From NCBI RefSeq assembly GCF_945859685.1, contig NC_079147.1:19385289-19449288 (forward strand): a stretch of 64,000 nt of DNA. Direction: 5' to 3'. Positions 1-11,704 of the stretch are shown in pieces. This DNA comes from Eupeodes corollae. Lineage: Eukaryota > Arthropoda > Insecta > Diptera > Syrphidae. Below the pieces are notes generated by a model that saw nothing but the letters and a program-made list of their open reading frames with translations, searched no databases and was not told the DNA's origin. Position numbers and translations under genes: made by a program. Within the stretch, counting starts at the first letter, position 1. Each line of letters starts with the position of its first letter.

Positions 1-1321
1 TTTCGTTGAGCATGACTTATTTCCAAATTCTTTCTCAATCATTTGTTTGGCGTGTTTTTTGTCTTGATGGCCCATCGCTAATGGTAAAGTTGAAGTGTTG
101 AGTCTTCTCCAACGGCTACATTCAACTGCAAATTCTTTCTTTATTGGTTTGATTGCTGCCTTATAAAGAGAACCATTTACTTGACTGTTTCCAAATAAAA
201 CAATCTCTCCATTGATATCAAGCCAACTCCTTAGTGGTCGACTTGAAAACAATTCTCTGATTTCTGTCTTGAGCAGCTAATATGGAAAGTAAATTACGAG
301 AATTAGAAGGTACATAATAAAAATCAGTAAATGTCACTTCTTTGTTATTGTGAGATGAAATAGCTCGAATGGTCCCTTTCCCAATAGCACTTGCACTAAG
401 CATGTCCTTTCACAGCGGCTTGAATTTTGTGTGGACTGTCGAAATTTTCAAAATCAATGTACCAGTCTGAACAGTTGGTAACATGCCTTGTTGCACCGTT
501 ATTAACCCACCAATCCGTCGTCTTGAAATCAGTAGCAAAAACATCGTTACGTATGGACATGAGAGATGTGTTGGTGTCAGCAAAATTGTGTGTACTTTTG
601 TTAAACATCTTATCTTTGGTTGGTCTTCCTTCAGATATCCATCGCCTACAATCTCGCACTCAATGTCCTTTTTCTTGCAAAAATTACAAATATCTTCTCT
701 TTTATTTCTTGATGTTCTTGGTCTTGGTACGAGTAAGTTTTCTTGTTTTCTTGAATCATATTTAACAACTAGCGCCTCTTGAGCTGAGTTGTCTGTTGTA
801 CTGTTAACTCATCGAAAGTCTTGGCAATATATGTAAGACCTTACATACCAACATCATATCTGGAAGCATATTTTCACTCTTGGCTTTGAGTCTATTATTA
901 AGTTCATTCCATAAACTCTTCAATTGTGCAATATGCGTGGAAACATCATTGCTTGTATTCCAGTTAAATGCAAAAATGTCGGTACACATTTTGAACATTT
1001 GATCCTTGGAAGTTGCTTCGAATTGCAAACGCAACGCTTCCCAAGAATCACGAGCTGTTTCTTGATCCATAATCTTCTGATAGAACTCATCAGTTACTGA
1101 GCTTGTGATCATGGACTTTGCATAGCTATTTGCTTCGGAAAGAAATTGTTCATTTCGCTTTGCTTCTTAACTGCTGCTTCTAAGGCTTCGGATTTCGTCA
1201 ATATCCCGTCAATAACGTCTATTGCTCCTTCATGGTAATCGAGTAAATCCCTTATCTTCCGTTTCCATATTGGCCAATCTGCTTCACCAGCCAAAGGTTT
1301 AATATGTTTCGAAAAATCCAT
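1..1321 (-). mobile_element. Copia-type LTR retrotransposon, gag-protease fragment, inactive
   Basis: Reading the minus strand from 1321 down, a Gag N-terminus (1109-1321, starting MDFSKHIKPLAGEADWPIW) is followed by a UBN2-type Gag segment (804-1112), a zinc knuckle near 655-690, an aspartic-protease segment (396-659) and a GAG-pre-integrase segment (218-403 and on to the window edge). It is broken several times. The knuckle has its first half (CNFC, lysines) and second half (GH, VRDC) in different frames across an A-run, and a TGA stop at 660-662. The protease active-site motif, normally D-S/T-G, reads N-N-G (WWVNNGATRHV), so it could not be catalytic. Family assignment rests on Gag/protease motif order; the integrase and RT lie beyond the window. 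It is a different family from the copia element at 11.4-15.9 kb. Confidence 0.85.
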
Positions 1322-1639
1322 TAATAAAAAGAATAAAAAGATTTTACGTTTATAAAATTGAACAATTATCTTTGAGTTTATTTTTCAGACTTAAAAAAAA
1401 ATTAAAAACCATATAAACTGAGCTTTGCTCAAAAACAAATTTGATTCGAAACTTAAAGTAACAAGTGCAGAAAGAAACAAGTATCAAATTAACATTAACT
1501 GAAAACTTGGTTTCAATAGTTTTCTCTTCGTTACTACGATTATTTCTTAAAATTAGGTAATATCGTTTTTGGTTCCTAAAATATTCGACTTGAAATAATT
1601 TTTTAACGTTATTTTATTTACAAACCTTTAAATAATTGA

Positions 1640-1980
1640 TACATTTTATTGAAATCGCTAGCGTCATTGGTATCTGAGATATTTGGGATCAGCTAAAATT
1701 TGAACTGATTTTTTAAAATTAATTTCAGTTTTTATCTGTAATACAACTTTTATTTAAAGTCGAAATCTTTACTGGTTCTTGAAATTTAAGTGACAAAAAT
1801 TTGTATCCCAAATGTAACGAAATACTGGAGTACGGACTCACGAACGTACGTACATACACATCACTCTAAAAATCTTTGATTTTTTGATAGGGACCTTAAA
1901 ACATCTAGAAACGTACAAATTTTCAATTTCACAAATTTAAAGGATGACAATAACAAGCTATGTTAAGTTATTTGCGAAAA
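1640..1980 (+). repeat. Fragment of the AT-rich repeat family of 7.0-9.1 kb
   Basis: The segment with repeated CGTACG/ACGTAC words near 1835-1860, then 'tagggaccttaaaac' and 'aaattttcaatttcacaaatt', matches in order the last 170 bp of the repeat unit ending at 8270 (CGTACGGACGTACGTACAC, 'tagggaccttgaaac', 'aaattttcaatttgacaaat'). The match is obvious by eye but diverged. Confidence 0.55.
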
Positions 1981-2924
1981 CCTTTCTGGATCAACGCAAA
2001 AATATATATTTTGTATTGAAAGAAGACAAGTCAAAAATAATAAAGAACATTTCGTAAAAATGTAACTTGTAATTTATGAGCAAACTCAAATTTTCGTCTT
2101 TTTTCGTCATACAATGACTGAACAAAACGCCTAACGCAAAAAAACCTAATAGTCAAGTTTGAACTGAAATGAGTAAATGGTTTAGGCGGTAGGGGCGTGT
2201 TAGACTTACGTTTTGCTACAATAAACTCGTTTTACCTATTTATTGAGAAAGAATATTTTATGGGTAAGTTATAAAGACAATTATGCGAAGAAAGAGATAT
2301 TTGGCTGCGTTTTGAAAGGAAATCGGCTCTTTAATTCTCATTTCCGAAAGTTGGTAGAACTGGCCAGGGCAGAACATTTACAAAAAAAGTGAATCACAAT
2401 TTGCCTTTGATATTAGCCTCCACAACTACGGCAGTAAATACTGTACGGTATGCTTAACCTTGCTACAGGCTTTTCTATTATGGCTATATCTGGGTCCGCA
2501 TAAAAGTTCGATAGAATGGTTTTTTTTATAAGTAGACCAGTTGGGAATCAACTTGTAAAAAGAGCAATTGAATCAGAAAGTCGAATATTATATAGCCAGT
2601 TTCAATTTAATCTGAGTAAAAATAACTATTTTAGCAATTCTTTAAGCTACAAAGATATTTCTTTAATTTTCAAAGCAAGGTGCGAAGTCTGATGTCTTAG
2701 CGGTAGACCATACCATGGGAATTTCAACCAGTTCTGTACACTCTGCAATTATAAATCCAAAGAAGACTGCTTCCATTTTATAAGCGTATGTCCAATTTTC
2801 AAATGCAAGCCATTCTCATATTTAAAAAAAATTCTCTCTCACTCTACAAGAGATAATTCTGATAATGGATGGACCAGGTTGGACAAATCTTGTCAACTTG
2901 TTGAAGGAAATTTGAAGATTCAGA

Positions 2925-2975
2925 AAATTTTTCTCAACGGACTGTTGCGCCGCCACCCAATTTGTTTGTAGACCA
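2925..2975 (+). repeat. SINE-like repeat, 3' tail only (copy 1)
   Basis: Contains CGGACTGTTGCGCC followed by GCCACCCAATTTG, the same tail seen in reverse at 28800-28840 (copy 2). There is a 3-bp internal duplication (gccgcc). No tRNA-like head is visible upstream, so this is a truncated copy. Confidence 0.5.
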
Positions 2976-3264
2976 TATATAATTCTGCCTATGATATAGA
3001 TACAGAGTAGTAAAGCATGGTTAATTAGGCTAGTTTTATGAATTTATATGTCTAGTTTTAAGATAGTTTTAAGAATAAATTAATAAAAATGAATTTAAAA
3101 AAAAATATGATATAGATTGTTGCACCTGCTAAATTGATATAGATTGTTTGGTCAGTAAAATTGAGAAATGTTGCCCTTCATAGATCCAAGCGAAATTATA
3201 GATAAGTGTTCTGCCTGTATTTTGTTCATTGATTATTTTGTTAAAAAAATAAACTTTTAAGAAG

Positions 3265-5210
3265 TTTTTTTTTTTTTTAATAGTAAACACACACTCAAGG
3301 GGATATTACTACCCTTATTATGCAGAGGCACAGTGTGAGCACTAGGAAGAGGAGAGAGGGTTTAAAAGGAGATGTAGGTGCACATTGCTTTTGAATTCCT
3401 AAATATTTCAATGACTAGGAAAGACAGAGTGTTTTAAAGCATTCCACATTCGCGTAGTACGGCTAAAGAACGAATCTCTGTATTTGACAGTACGACCGAA
3501 GTTGGGCTCGAGGGTATACTGATGAGCATCCCTAGAAGCTCGAGTATTACGGTTGAACTGTTTAAGGGGAGGAATGCAACTGGCTATTTCACTAGACCAT
3601 AAGCCGTTAAAATAACGGTAAAAAAGGGTCAGACAAGAGACCTTACGACGATGTTCAAGCGAAGTAAATGAGCTTATCATATTATCATCTATCAATTTAA
3701 ATGCTCTACGTTCAAGAGGCTTAAGTAAGTTGCAGTAGGACCAGCCCCGAAATGGGAGTTATACTCAAGCTTTGGACGTATATAAGTCTTGTAGATAACA
3801 GCCAGATCAGAAGGGGTGAAATCTTTCTTGCATCGCCTAAGGAAACCCAAACACCTTGCGGCATTTTTGGCGACATCGCGTATGTGATCATACCACAAGA
3901 GGTGGTTGGTGACACACATACCGAGAATATCGAGGCGTTAAGTCTCATTGATGCAAGTGTCATTTATGCATAATGGCAATGGGGGTATATATCTCGCTTT
4001 AACGATACAAGGCAGCATTGGGTTTTCGAAGCATTAAATTCCACGCGGTTTTTTAATCCCCATTGAACAATGCTGTTTAGATCGGAATTTAATGAGCTTA
4101 TCATATTTTGTTGTTGCAGTTCCACATCCGAAGAAGAGGGATGTGAGTCTGAAAACGAATATGAAAAGCTAAGAGTACTATCGTCAGCGAAACAATGTAT
4201 TGGATTAGATGTTGCAGACAGAAGATCATTCATAAAAATGAGAAAGAGTGTTGGAGATAAAACAGAGCCCTGGGGCACACCAGCATTTATTTTATGGTTT
4301 TCAGGCTTGAATCCATCCAATACTACTTGTATTAAACGATCCGAAAGGTAATTACTAATCCAATGAAGCAGGGATTCGTGAAAACCTAAAGCACGCATTT
4401 TCGATAAGAGAGCCTGATGCCAAACCCTATCAAATGCTTTTGAAATATCAAGTGCAATAATCTTACTTTCTCCAAAACGATGTAAAGATTTGCTCCACTG
4501 TTCGGTGAGATGAACCATGAGATCACCAGTGGACCTATTGCTACGAAAGCCGTATTGCCGGTCATTAAGAAGCTTTCGATCTTCAAGATATTTTTTGGGA
4601 ATATTCTGGACAAATGCCGTTTTCCATCCTCTCCGAGGAGTAGGACAGATGAAAAAGCTTACGCAGTGGTTTTGCCAGCGTTGAAGAACACCTCTTCAGA
4701 ATAATAGCGGGGATACCATCCGGACCAGCGGATTTATGTGTGTTTAGATCTCTTAGGACTCTTGCCACAGTACGAGTGCGAAAAAAGATTGGTCGCATAG
4801 AATCACTAATTCGCTCAAGTACAGGCGGAGTCATAACACTCACTGGCAGCGTAGAATTGGCGGCGAACTGCCTAGCAAAGAGATTAGCTTTCTCTAAAGA
4901 GCTAACAAAAGGAGTGTCATTGACAACGAGCGTAGGAACCGAAGAAGAGGAAGAATTCCTCATGTTTTTTTACAAATCACCAACAATTTTTACTGCCTTT
5001 AGGACATTGCAGTATTTTTTGCCGTAAATTTTGGTCATGTAAAAATTTGGTCCGTCGAATATGGGCGTTGCAGGCCTTCCTGACTTGTTTGAACTTTTTC
5101 CGGCTTTCCTCAGTACGGTTAGCTTTATAGCAAAGGAAACAAAATACAAAATACTTCTTCAACTTGCGGTAACCCTCTGAAACTAAGTTTTCTAATAAAT
5201 ATTTTCCCAT
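3265..5210 (-). mobile_element. Non-LTR retrotransposon (jockey/CR1-like), 5'-truncated, frameshifted RT
   Basis: Minus-strand reading frames give a reverse transcriptase in pieces: 4977-5210 and 4583-4963 (finger region with SAGPDGIPA), 3964-4518 (palm: LDISKAFDRVWH, AGVPQGSVLSP, then the catalytic FADD), 3692-3919 and 3408-3695 (C-terminal region ending SRTTRMWNALKHSVFP). At least three frame changes separate them. A run of 14 T at 3265-3278 on the plus strand is the expected position of a poly(A) tail on the minus strand. The endonuclease is missing, consistent with 5' truncation during insertion. Related fragments, all minus strand, occur at 22785-23068, 24081-24609, 26513-26840, 35450-35613 and 37885-38600. 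The exact clade was not determined. Confidence 0.85.
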
Positions 5211-7045
5211 GCATAGTTAAAATATATATGGTAATTGAATAACTCCCTACCCAAAAATATGATTACTTATGCAAAAACTGCATTCTTCATACCCCTTCAC
5301 CCCTTAAAATTTTTGTTCTATTCCAAAATAAGATTACTTTTTAGGCAGCATCTAATTTTCCTGGACTATGAGATTATTAATCCAATACACTTGTCCAATT
5401 AACTTAGTAAGTCACACTAAACAAACTTGTTTTAGTTTGAACTTTACTATGAGGGGTAATTAGTCAATGCGTTAACTGAAATAAACGTTAAGACACTGGC
5501 GCAAAATTTGAAGAAATTTCGTTAAATACTCAATTTTGCTAAACTATCATATCATCTAAATATCTGTTCTACATAAAATCACACAATAGTAACTTAGACT
5601 TTTAATAATTTTCTAAATTCATAAGTTTTTCGAGTTTCGGGTATTTAAAATTAATGCCCGTTTTCTAGATTAAGGTATGTTTGAAAAAGTGATTATTGCG
5701 CAACTATATTTTGACAGAAAAGCTATTAGAAATGTACGGGGTTTAGAATAGTGGTAAAATATCTACGCTACGCAGATTCAATGTTTTTTGTTTTTACCCA
5801 AGGATACTTCTAGAATATTAACAATAACCAAAACATGTTTATTTACGCTACTTGTGTTTCAGTTTCAGTCTCAAGGAAATGTAAGCAAAATATCTTATCA
5901 TCTCAGTCATCAGTTTTAAATGTGCAAAAAACATATATACAACTTAGCTTGTCATATAGTATGTAGCTATAAAATTAAGCAAACAATAATATTAAACAAG
6001 TTTTATCACTTTTAATATACGTGATTATTGTAGGTAAGGTACCCTTCCAATATTTATCGTGGTTTTGGTTGCTTTTCGTTTTATTTTTTGTTAAGCTTAA
6101 ACTAACAATTACAAAAAAAAAATAAAGTCAATATTTTGTCACTTTTAAATGTCATACAATTCTTTAAATTCTTTTGTTTTTATTAAATAATGTAAACATT
6201 CAATTTGGAACAAGAATTACTCATAACAAAAACCCTTTTTGTGTAATTTAATTATGACTAATTGTAAGTAAATAATGTTTCAGAAAAAACTTTCATATGA
6301 ACAAAGCCTTAAGTTAATTTATTTGTTTGATGATTTACGTCGAAATTTACAAACTTTTCAATTAACTTATGGTATTTAAAAGAAAATATAAATTTGAAGA
6401 CTTTTATAATTGTTTTTAAAAATGTAACTACTTTAAGATAACCATAAGGGCTTACTCAACGATCTAAAATTACTCGACTTTTTTAGATCATCATTAATAA
6501 TACTTTTGATTAATAGTTGAATCTTATTCTTTTTTCCAAAAATCACTTGAAACAGAGTTCAGCGCCCTAAAGCCACTTACTAGACAGAATTAAAATCCGA
6601 TCCTGGTTTAAGTTGCATTTATTATTTAATTTGTATGTAAACAAAAACAATTAAGACACTTTATGTCATTATTTGAAGTCTTAATGCAATGATAAAATCT
6701 CTAATTATTCTGTTGTATTTATTTGATTAGTGATAAATCACAACACTTTGTGATAAAATTCATTGAACTTCGCAAAAATATTATAATCATGATGCTTTAG
6801 AAAATTAATTACTTTATAAGGCATACACTCCACTTCAATGCGATTAGTCTTACATTTGTTTTTTAATTTTAAATCTTGGAAAATCGGATGATCTTATCAA
6901 ATGTAGAGTTTTTGAAATGAATTGTTACAATATTCAAATCCCTAATTAATTACATTGTTTTTTTCTTTTCTTCACAATCTAAACAGTACTATATGAAAAG
7001 TCATTAATCCAAATTACGGGTTAGAATTTCTCCATCATATCCTAT
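5211..7045. other. AT-rich non-coding region, nothing recognised
   Basis: No open reading frame of note, no tRNA-like structure and no match to the repeat families seen elsewhere in the window. Confidence 0.5.
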
Positions 7046-8270
7046 AAAAAAAGAGGCTGGGATGCGACCCACACTGATAACTTCCCATCCCGTTTGTCGA
7101 TTTGTCTTGCTTAAAAGTTTGTCTATATGTACTCGTATCAATTTTTACCGAATTTGCGTACTATTTTTTGTAGATTTAATTTTTTATGAAAAAACGGACT
7201 GTTGGAAAATAATGAATATCGAAAACAATATTTTCTGTGAAATAAAATAATTTTGAAGTCAATATTTTGAATTTTTAAAAAACTATTTGAGTCGAAAGCA
7301 AATTAATACCAAGTTTTAGTATCGTTTTTTATTTAGAGTTCTATTTTTTGTAAAAAACTGTCAATTCGATTTTTTTTTCAAAATATTACCGAATGTTGAA
7401 AACAATATTTCTTATAAGATTAAATTAGTTTGAAGCCAATATTTAAAATTTTTGAAAAGATATTTGAGTCGAAAATCAATTTTTACCAACTTTTGTTAAT
7501 TTTTTTTTAGGTTTTTAATTTTTTGTAAAAAACTATAAATTCGATTTTTTTTCAAAATTTTACTCAATGTTGACAACAATATTTTTTGAAAGATAAAGTA
7601 AATTTAAGCCAATATCTCAAAGTTTTGAAAAGATATTTGAGTCGAAAATCAATTTTTACCAACTTTTATACATTTTTTTTAGGTTTTTTATTTTTTGTAC
7701 AAAAAATGTCAATTAGATTCTTCTCAAAATTTTATCAGATGTCAAAAACATTATTCTTCGTTGCACAAAATTGTTTTAGAGATGAAATCATATTTCAGTC
7801 GTAAAATTTTAGAGTTGACAAATTTTTATTGATTTATGAAAAAACCGTTATATTGATTTTTTTTCAAAAAATATGCCTGTTTGGTATCACGTTACAATAT
7901 ATTATATAAAATTTAATTCAAGTCTGTAGCTTTTTTGGTTCGTAAGATATTTAGGGTTAACCAACATTTTCAGCTTTTTTTCAAAATGCTATGGTAACAA
8001 ACCACCCACGCAATTTTCTTGAGAGCCCTTTCTGCATCTTGCTGCCTTTTTATCTGTATAACAAAATTTGTTTGACATCGATATCTCTTCTTCTTGAGCT
8101 ATGGACGACGAAAAAAACGTCGCGAACGTACGGACGTACGTACACACGCACGTTCAGACATCTTGCTAAAAATGTTTTATTTCGACTCTAGGGACCTTGA
8201 AACGTCGGGAAATGTCAAAATTTTCAATTTGACAAATCGAACCCATTACAATAACTTCCTATGGGAAGTT
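7046..8270 (+). repeat. AT-rich composite repeat, unit 1 (four ~172-bp subrepeats plus unique end)
   Basis: Begins AAAAAAGAGGCTGGGATGCG. Inside, a subrepeat of about 168-180 bp recurs, each with an 'aactgtcaattcgattttt'-like core followed by a 'gttgaaaacaatattt' word, near 7190, 7358, 7535 and 7706. A non-repeated end follows, containing the CGTACGGACGTACGTACAC segment and finishing in the inverted repeat AACTTCC-tatg-GGAAGTT at 8253-8270. The short open frames here arise from the repeat itself and I do not regard them as genes. The element class is unknown. Confidence 0.7.
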
Positions 8271-9085
8271 AAAAAAGAGGCTGGGATGCGACCCACACTG
8301 ATAACTTCCCATCCCGTCTGTCGATTTGTCTTGCTTAAAAGTTTGCGTGCTATTTTTTGTAGATTTTATTTTTTATGAAAAAACGGACTTTTGCATTTTT
8401 ATATAAAAATTACTGAATATCGAAAACAATATTTTCTGTGAAATAAAATAAGTTTGAAGACAATATTTTTAATTTTTAAAAAGCTATTTCAGTCGAAAGT
8501 AAATTTGTACCAAGTTTTAGTATTGTTTTTGTTTTTAGAGTTTTATTTTTTGTACAAAAACTGTCAATTCGATTTTTTTCAAAATTGTACTGAATGTTGA
8601 AAAACAATATTTTTTATAAGATAAAATTAGTTTGATGCCAATACCTACAATTTTTAAAAAGATATTTAAGTCGAACATCAATTTTTACCAACTTTTATTA
8701 ATTTGTTTTTATATATTTTATTTTTTGTAAGAAAACTGTCAATTCGATTTTTCTCAACACTTTTCAGAATGTTAAAAACAATATTTCTTGTAGGTAAAAT
8801 AAGATTTAAGCCCAAATTTCAAGTTTTTGCATATTTGAATGGATATTCAATTTTTACTAATCTTGATTATTTTTTTTTTATTTTTATTTTTTATAGAAAA
8901 ACTGTCAATTCGATTTTTCTCAAAATTTTATCAGATGTCAAAAACACTATTCTTCGTTGCACAAAATTGTTTTGGAGATGAAATCATATTTTAGTCATAA
9001 AATTTTGGTAGTGACAATTTTTTTTCAGTTTTTTTTTCGATTTATAAAAAAAAAACGTTAAAATGGATTTTTTCCTCAGATGATG
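8271..9085 (+). repeat. AT-rich composite repeat, unit 2 (truncated tandem copy)
   Basis: Starts with the same about 70 bp as unit 1 directly at its end, so the two are head to tail. The subrepeat core recurs near 8380, 8560, 8735 and 8900. The copy breaks off around 9085, before the CGTACG-containing end, where an RTE endonuclease remnant begins. Confidence 0.65.
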
Positions 9086-9089
9086 AAAA

Positions 9090-9860
9090 TTATGTCTATT
9101 ACGAACTCGTAGATAACACCTTCAATACCCTGCCAAAGTATGACCTTAAAATCATCCTTGGTGACAGCAACAAAATAGGTTGAGAGCCAATATTTAGGTA
9201 TTAAATTGGCTCCCACAGCTTAATTGAGAACGCTATTGATAATTAACTAAGAGTCATAGAAATGCCAGGATCAAATAACTTATGTACCAGCAAGAAATGT
9301 ATGGAAACGGTAATACTCTCAACCTCGTAGAAAGCGGACACGCGAAGTAGAATATAAGAGTGTCAGAAGTATTGAAAAAAAACTTCACAGACGAAAGAAG
9401 ATAGCATGGGAAAAGAACATATCGTCTGTGATTTGGAAATAAACAGATAGGAAGGTCCGCACCAGGTGGGAAAGTTCTACCATTCCGTCCGAAACATGAC
9501 ACTTCATGTAGATCGAGCTAGCGTAAAAAAACCCGGGACTGCATATAAACAAAGTACATGGTGGCTTAGTCTCCGGGAAACGTTGAAACCCACAGTAATA
9601 GCTGTGATCGCGAATTCGAAGGGGTCCAATCATACACTAACCCTATTTAAATAGTAGCGATTGATCATAAAATAGAAGAAGAAAAATGCATTCGTCAGCT
9701 TAAAACCAACCGAACCTTCGATGTAAAAAGTCTTAACCAGAATTATTGGCCACTGAGGAAGGACAATTCCGGAGATATAACAATGAATTATATGAAACGA
9801 GCCAATTACCGGGAAAGGTGGAGAGCATGATAAACAAGACCCGGACTGGAACCTGGTTGT
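9090..9860 (+). mobile_element. RTE-type LINE remnant, endonuclease region
   Basis: Plus-strand translation around 9095-9200 reads YELVDNTFNTLPKYDLKIILGD, the core of the apurinic-type endonuclease seen in the RTE copies of this window (there: GYDIKIVLGDFNAKLG). Many stops follow, with only scattered similarity to about 9860. Old, divergent from the main family. Confidence 0.5.
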
Positions 9861-10346
9861 ATTATCGATGACGAAGGCCAGGCCGGCCTGGTTTTCCTCT
9901 AATTTTGAGTAATATTTTGGCCAAAGTTAGAGTAATGATGGTTTTCATTTCGCCTACAGTTCCGAGATTATTTTCGTAAGCACTGTTTTTTGCGTAGCTA
10001 TATATATATCTATCTAGCTCTATATATCTATCCAAGTCTTTACCTCATAATCTTTGTAGCAATTTGACATTGCCAAAATATAAAAATATGCGACCAGGAA
10101 AATTCTTACGCAACAAGGCAATGATTAGTGCTTTATGTGGCTTGCTGTCCACATATCGCCTTGTCCATCAGCTTCAATCGAAGCGGACTAAAAGAAGTTG
10201 TACAATAACTTCAATTGTTGCAAACGTCGCGTCGTAAAAGTTGCTACATTTGAATGACCACGTTTGAAGTTAGTTTTAATATTTTAAACGGCTTGTTCAA
10301 TTTTCAAATAAGCTATTTATTAAATATGAAAAATGTAACTAATTTT
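9861..10346. other. Non-coding, nothing recognised
   Basis: No gene or repeat assignment. A short TATA-rich run (tatatatatctatctagctc) lies near 10000. Confidence 0.4.
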
Positions 10347-10805
10347 TTGTACCGGATGCAGTCAACAGCATTTTTTGAACGTTTATTTTGACCAAGGCAA
10401 CTAGTAAGTTTTTAAGTGTCATAAATTTCAAACTTGGTACTTTACTTCACTAACTTCTACCGTCAATTTATCGTACAAAAACTACTAATGACAATACATA
10501 CAAATACAATGCATGTAATAACAATGTCTACAAAACATTTCTCAGGCAAGGAATATTATTTATTTCTTTTTCAATTTGACAAGGAACCCTACACTTAATA
10601 TTAGATGGAATGTGTCAATTGAATTTTAATCCATGGCCAAGTTTCATTTTGACACAAGTAGACTTGACTTGATAGTAAGGAAGATTTTTCTAGGCTAACT
10701 TTCCAATACTAAACATTCTATTGCCTCAATTAGAAATTAGAAGACATTTTTTTAGGAGCTGACCAATCAGATACCAACAACTTGGATAACTTTCAAGTCA
10801 TTTAT
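10347..10805 (+). repeat. Unclassified dispersed repeat, copy 1
   Basis: Shares, in order, 'gcagtcaac', 'ttttgaccaaggcaactagt', 'aagtgtcat', 'acttggtactttactt' and 'agacttgacttgatagtaagg' with the adjacent copy at 10806 and with the copy at 29844. Non-coding; length about 450-500 bp. Possible non-autonomous transposon, class unknown. Confidence 0.55.
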
Positions 10806-11340
10806 GGGCAGGTTCGGACAACGTTAGGGACTTCATTTGCAGTCAACGGGATTCCTTGAACTTAAATTTTGACCAAGTCAACTAGTTACTTTTTAAGTGT
10901 CATTAATTTTAAACTTGGAACTTTACTTTACTAACCCTTACCTTTAGTTGATCGTGCAAAAACTACCAAAAACATAATTGTCTACAAAACACTTCTCTTG
11001 AAAGTTAGAATTCTATATTAATATTACTTATTCCTTATCTAATTTGACAAGAAACTCTTTCAAATAAAACGTCAAATAGAAGTGTGCAGAAAATAAATAA
11101 ATAGCGAAGTAATAAAGTTCATCTTTAAATTAGATGAAAAATATAATGAATTGTAACTTTGAAATAAGTTAACTTAACTTCATAGTTAGGGAGATTTTGT
11201 TTGACTAACTTTCCAGGTAACTTTCCAATGAAGGTAATTGGAAGGTAATTTTTTGGCATGTTACCAATGGACTTGCTTTACTTTCAAGTCCCTTATATCA
11301 CCTAAACCTGCCCTATGTCGTGTGGACCTGCCCAATGACA
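10806..11340 (+). repeat. Unclassified dispersed repeat, copy 2 (tandem to copy 1)
   Basis: Begins 'ggcaggttcggacaacgtta' and repeats the word order of copy 1, including 'agggacttcatttgcagtca', shared with the copy at 29844. Lies directly after copy 1 in the same orientation. Confidence 0.55.
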
Positions 11341-11424
11341 CTTTAAATTACAGCTGAGTTTGACTGATGTCCAATGTGCTACCAACTTAAAAACTGGAAA
11401 TAAAGCTGAAATTGTATTTTATTT

Positions 11425-11551
11425 TGTTGGTTTGGCGAATTCAAATAATATAAACTGTATTTAGAGAAAAACTTAGAATGAAAATTAGAAATTATACAAA
11501 ACAAACTTCGATTTGTTACAGTAAAATTATAGCAAAGTAGATATTCTAATA
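11425..11551 (-). repeat. 3' LTR of the copia-type element
   Basis: On the plus strand it runs from TGTTGGTTTGG to GATATTCTAATA. It differs from the partner LTR by c/a and g/t substitutions near its left end. Confidence 0.95.
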
Positions 11552-11561
11552 CCGCCTCTTA
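11552..11561 (-). promoter_or_regulatory. Polypurine tract of the copia-type element
   Basis: TAAGAGGCGG on the minus strand immediately precedes the 3' LTR, the expected site for plus-strand DNA priming. Confidence 0.6.
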
Positions 11562-11704
11562 ATTTTATCAGTTATCAAATTAGTAACAAACAAACAAGAT
11601 TATTAAAGCTAAACATTCTAAAACTCAATAAATTAATATTTACAATTAAAAAAAAAAATTCGTTTAAATTAAAGTAGTCGGAAAAATTAGTTAATATAGT
11701 CAAA

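Larger units (their letters stand above)
1322..3264. other. AT-rich non-coding stretch between two retroelements
   Basis: No supported gene. It contains a fragment of the AT-rich repeat described at 7.0-9.1 kb (about 1640-1980) and a SINE tail (about 2925-2975), listed separately. The rest shows no structure I can name. Confidence 0.5.

Noticed and set aside
7062..8981. Several plus-strand open frames of 60-95 codons
   Set aside because: They lie in the AT-rich composite repeat, are not conserved between its units and have no motif.
7046..9085. CRISPR array
   Set aside because: Spacing of about 172 bp with diverged AT-rich repeats in a eukaryotic context; no short identical repeats with unique spacers.
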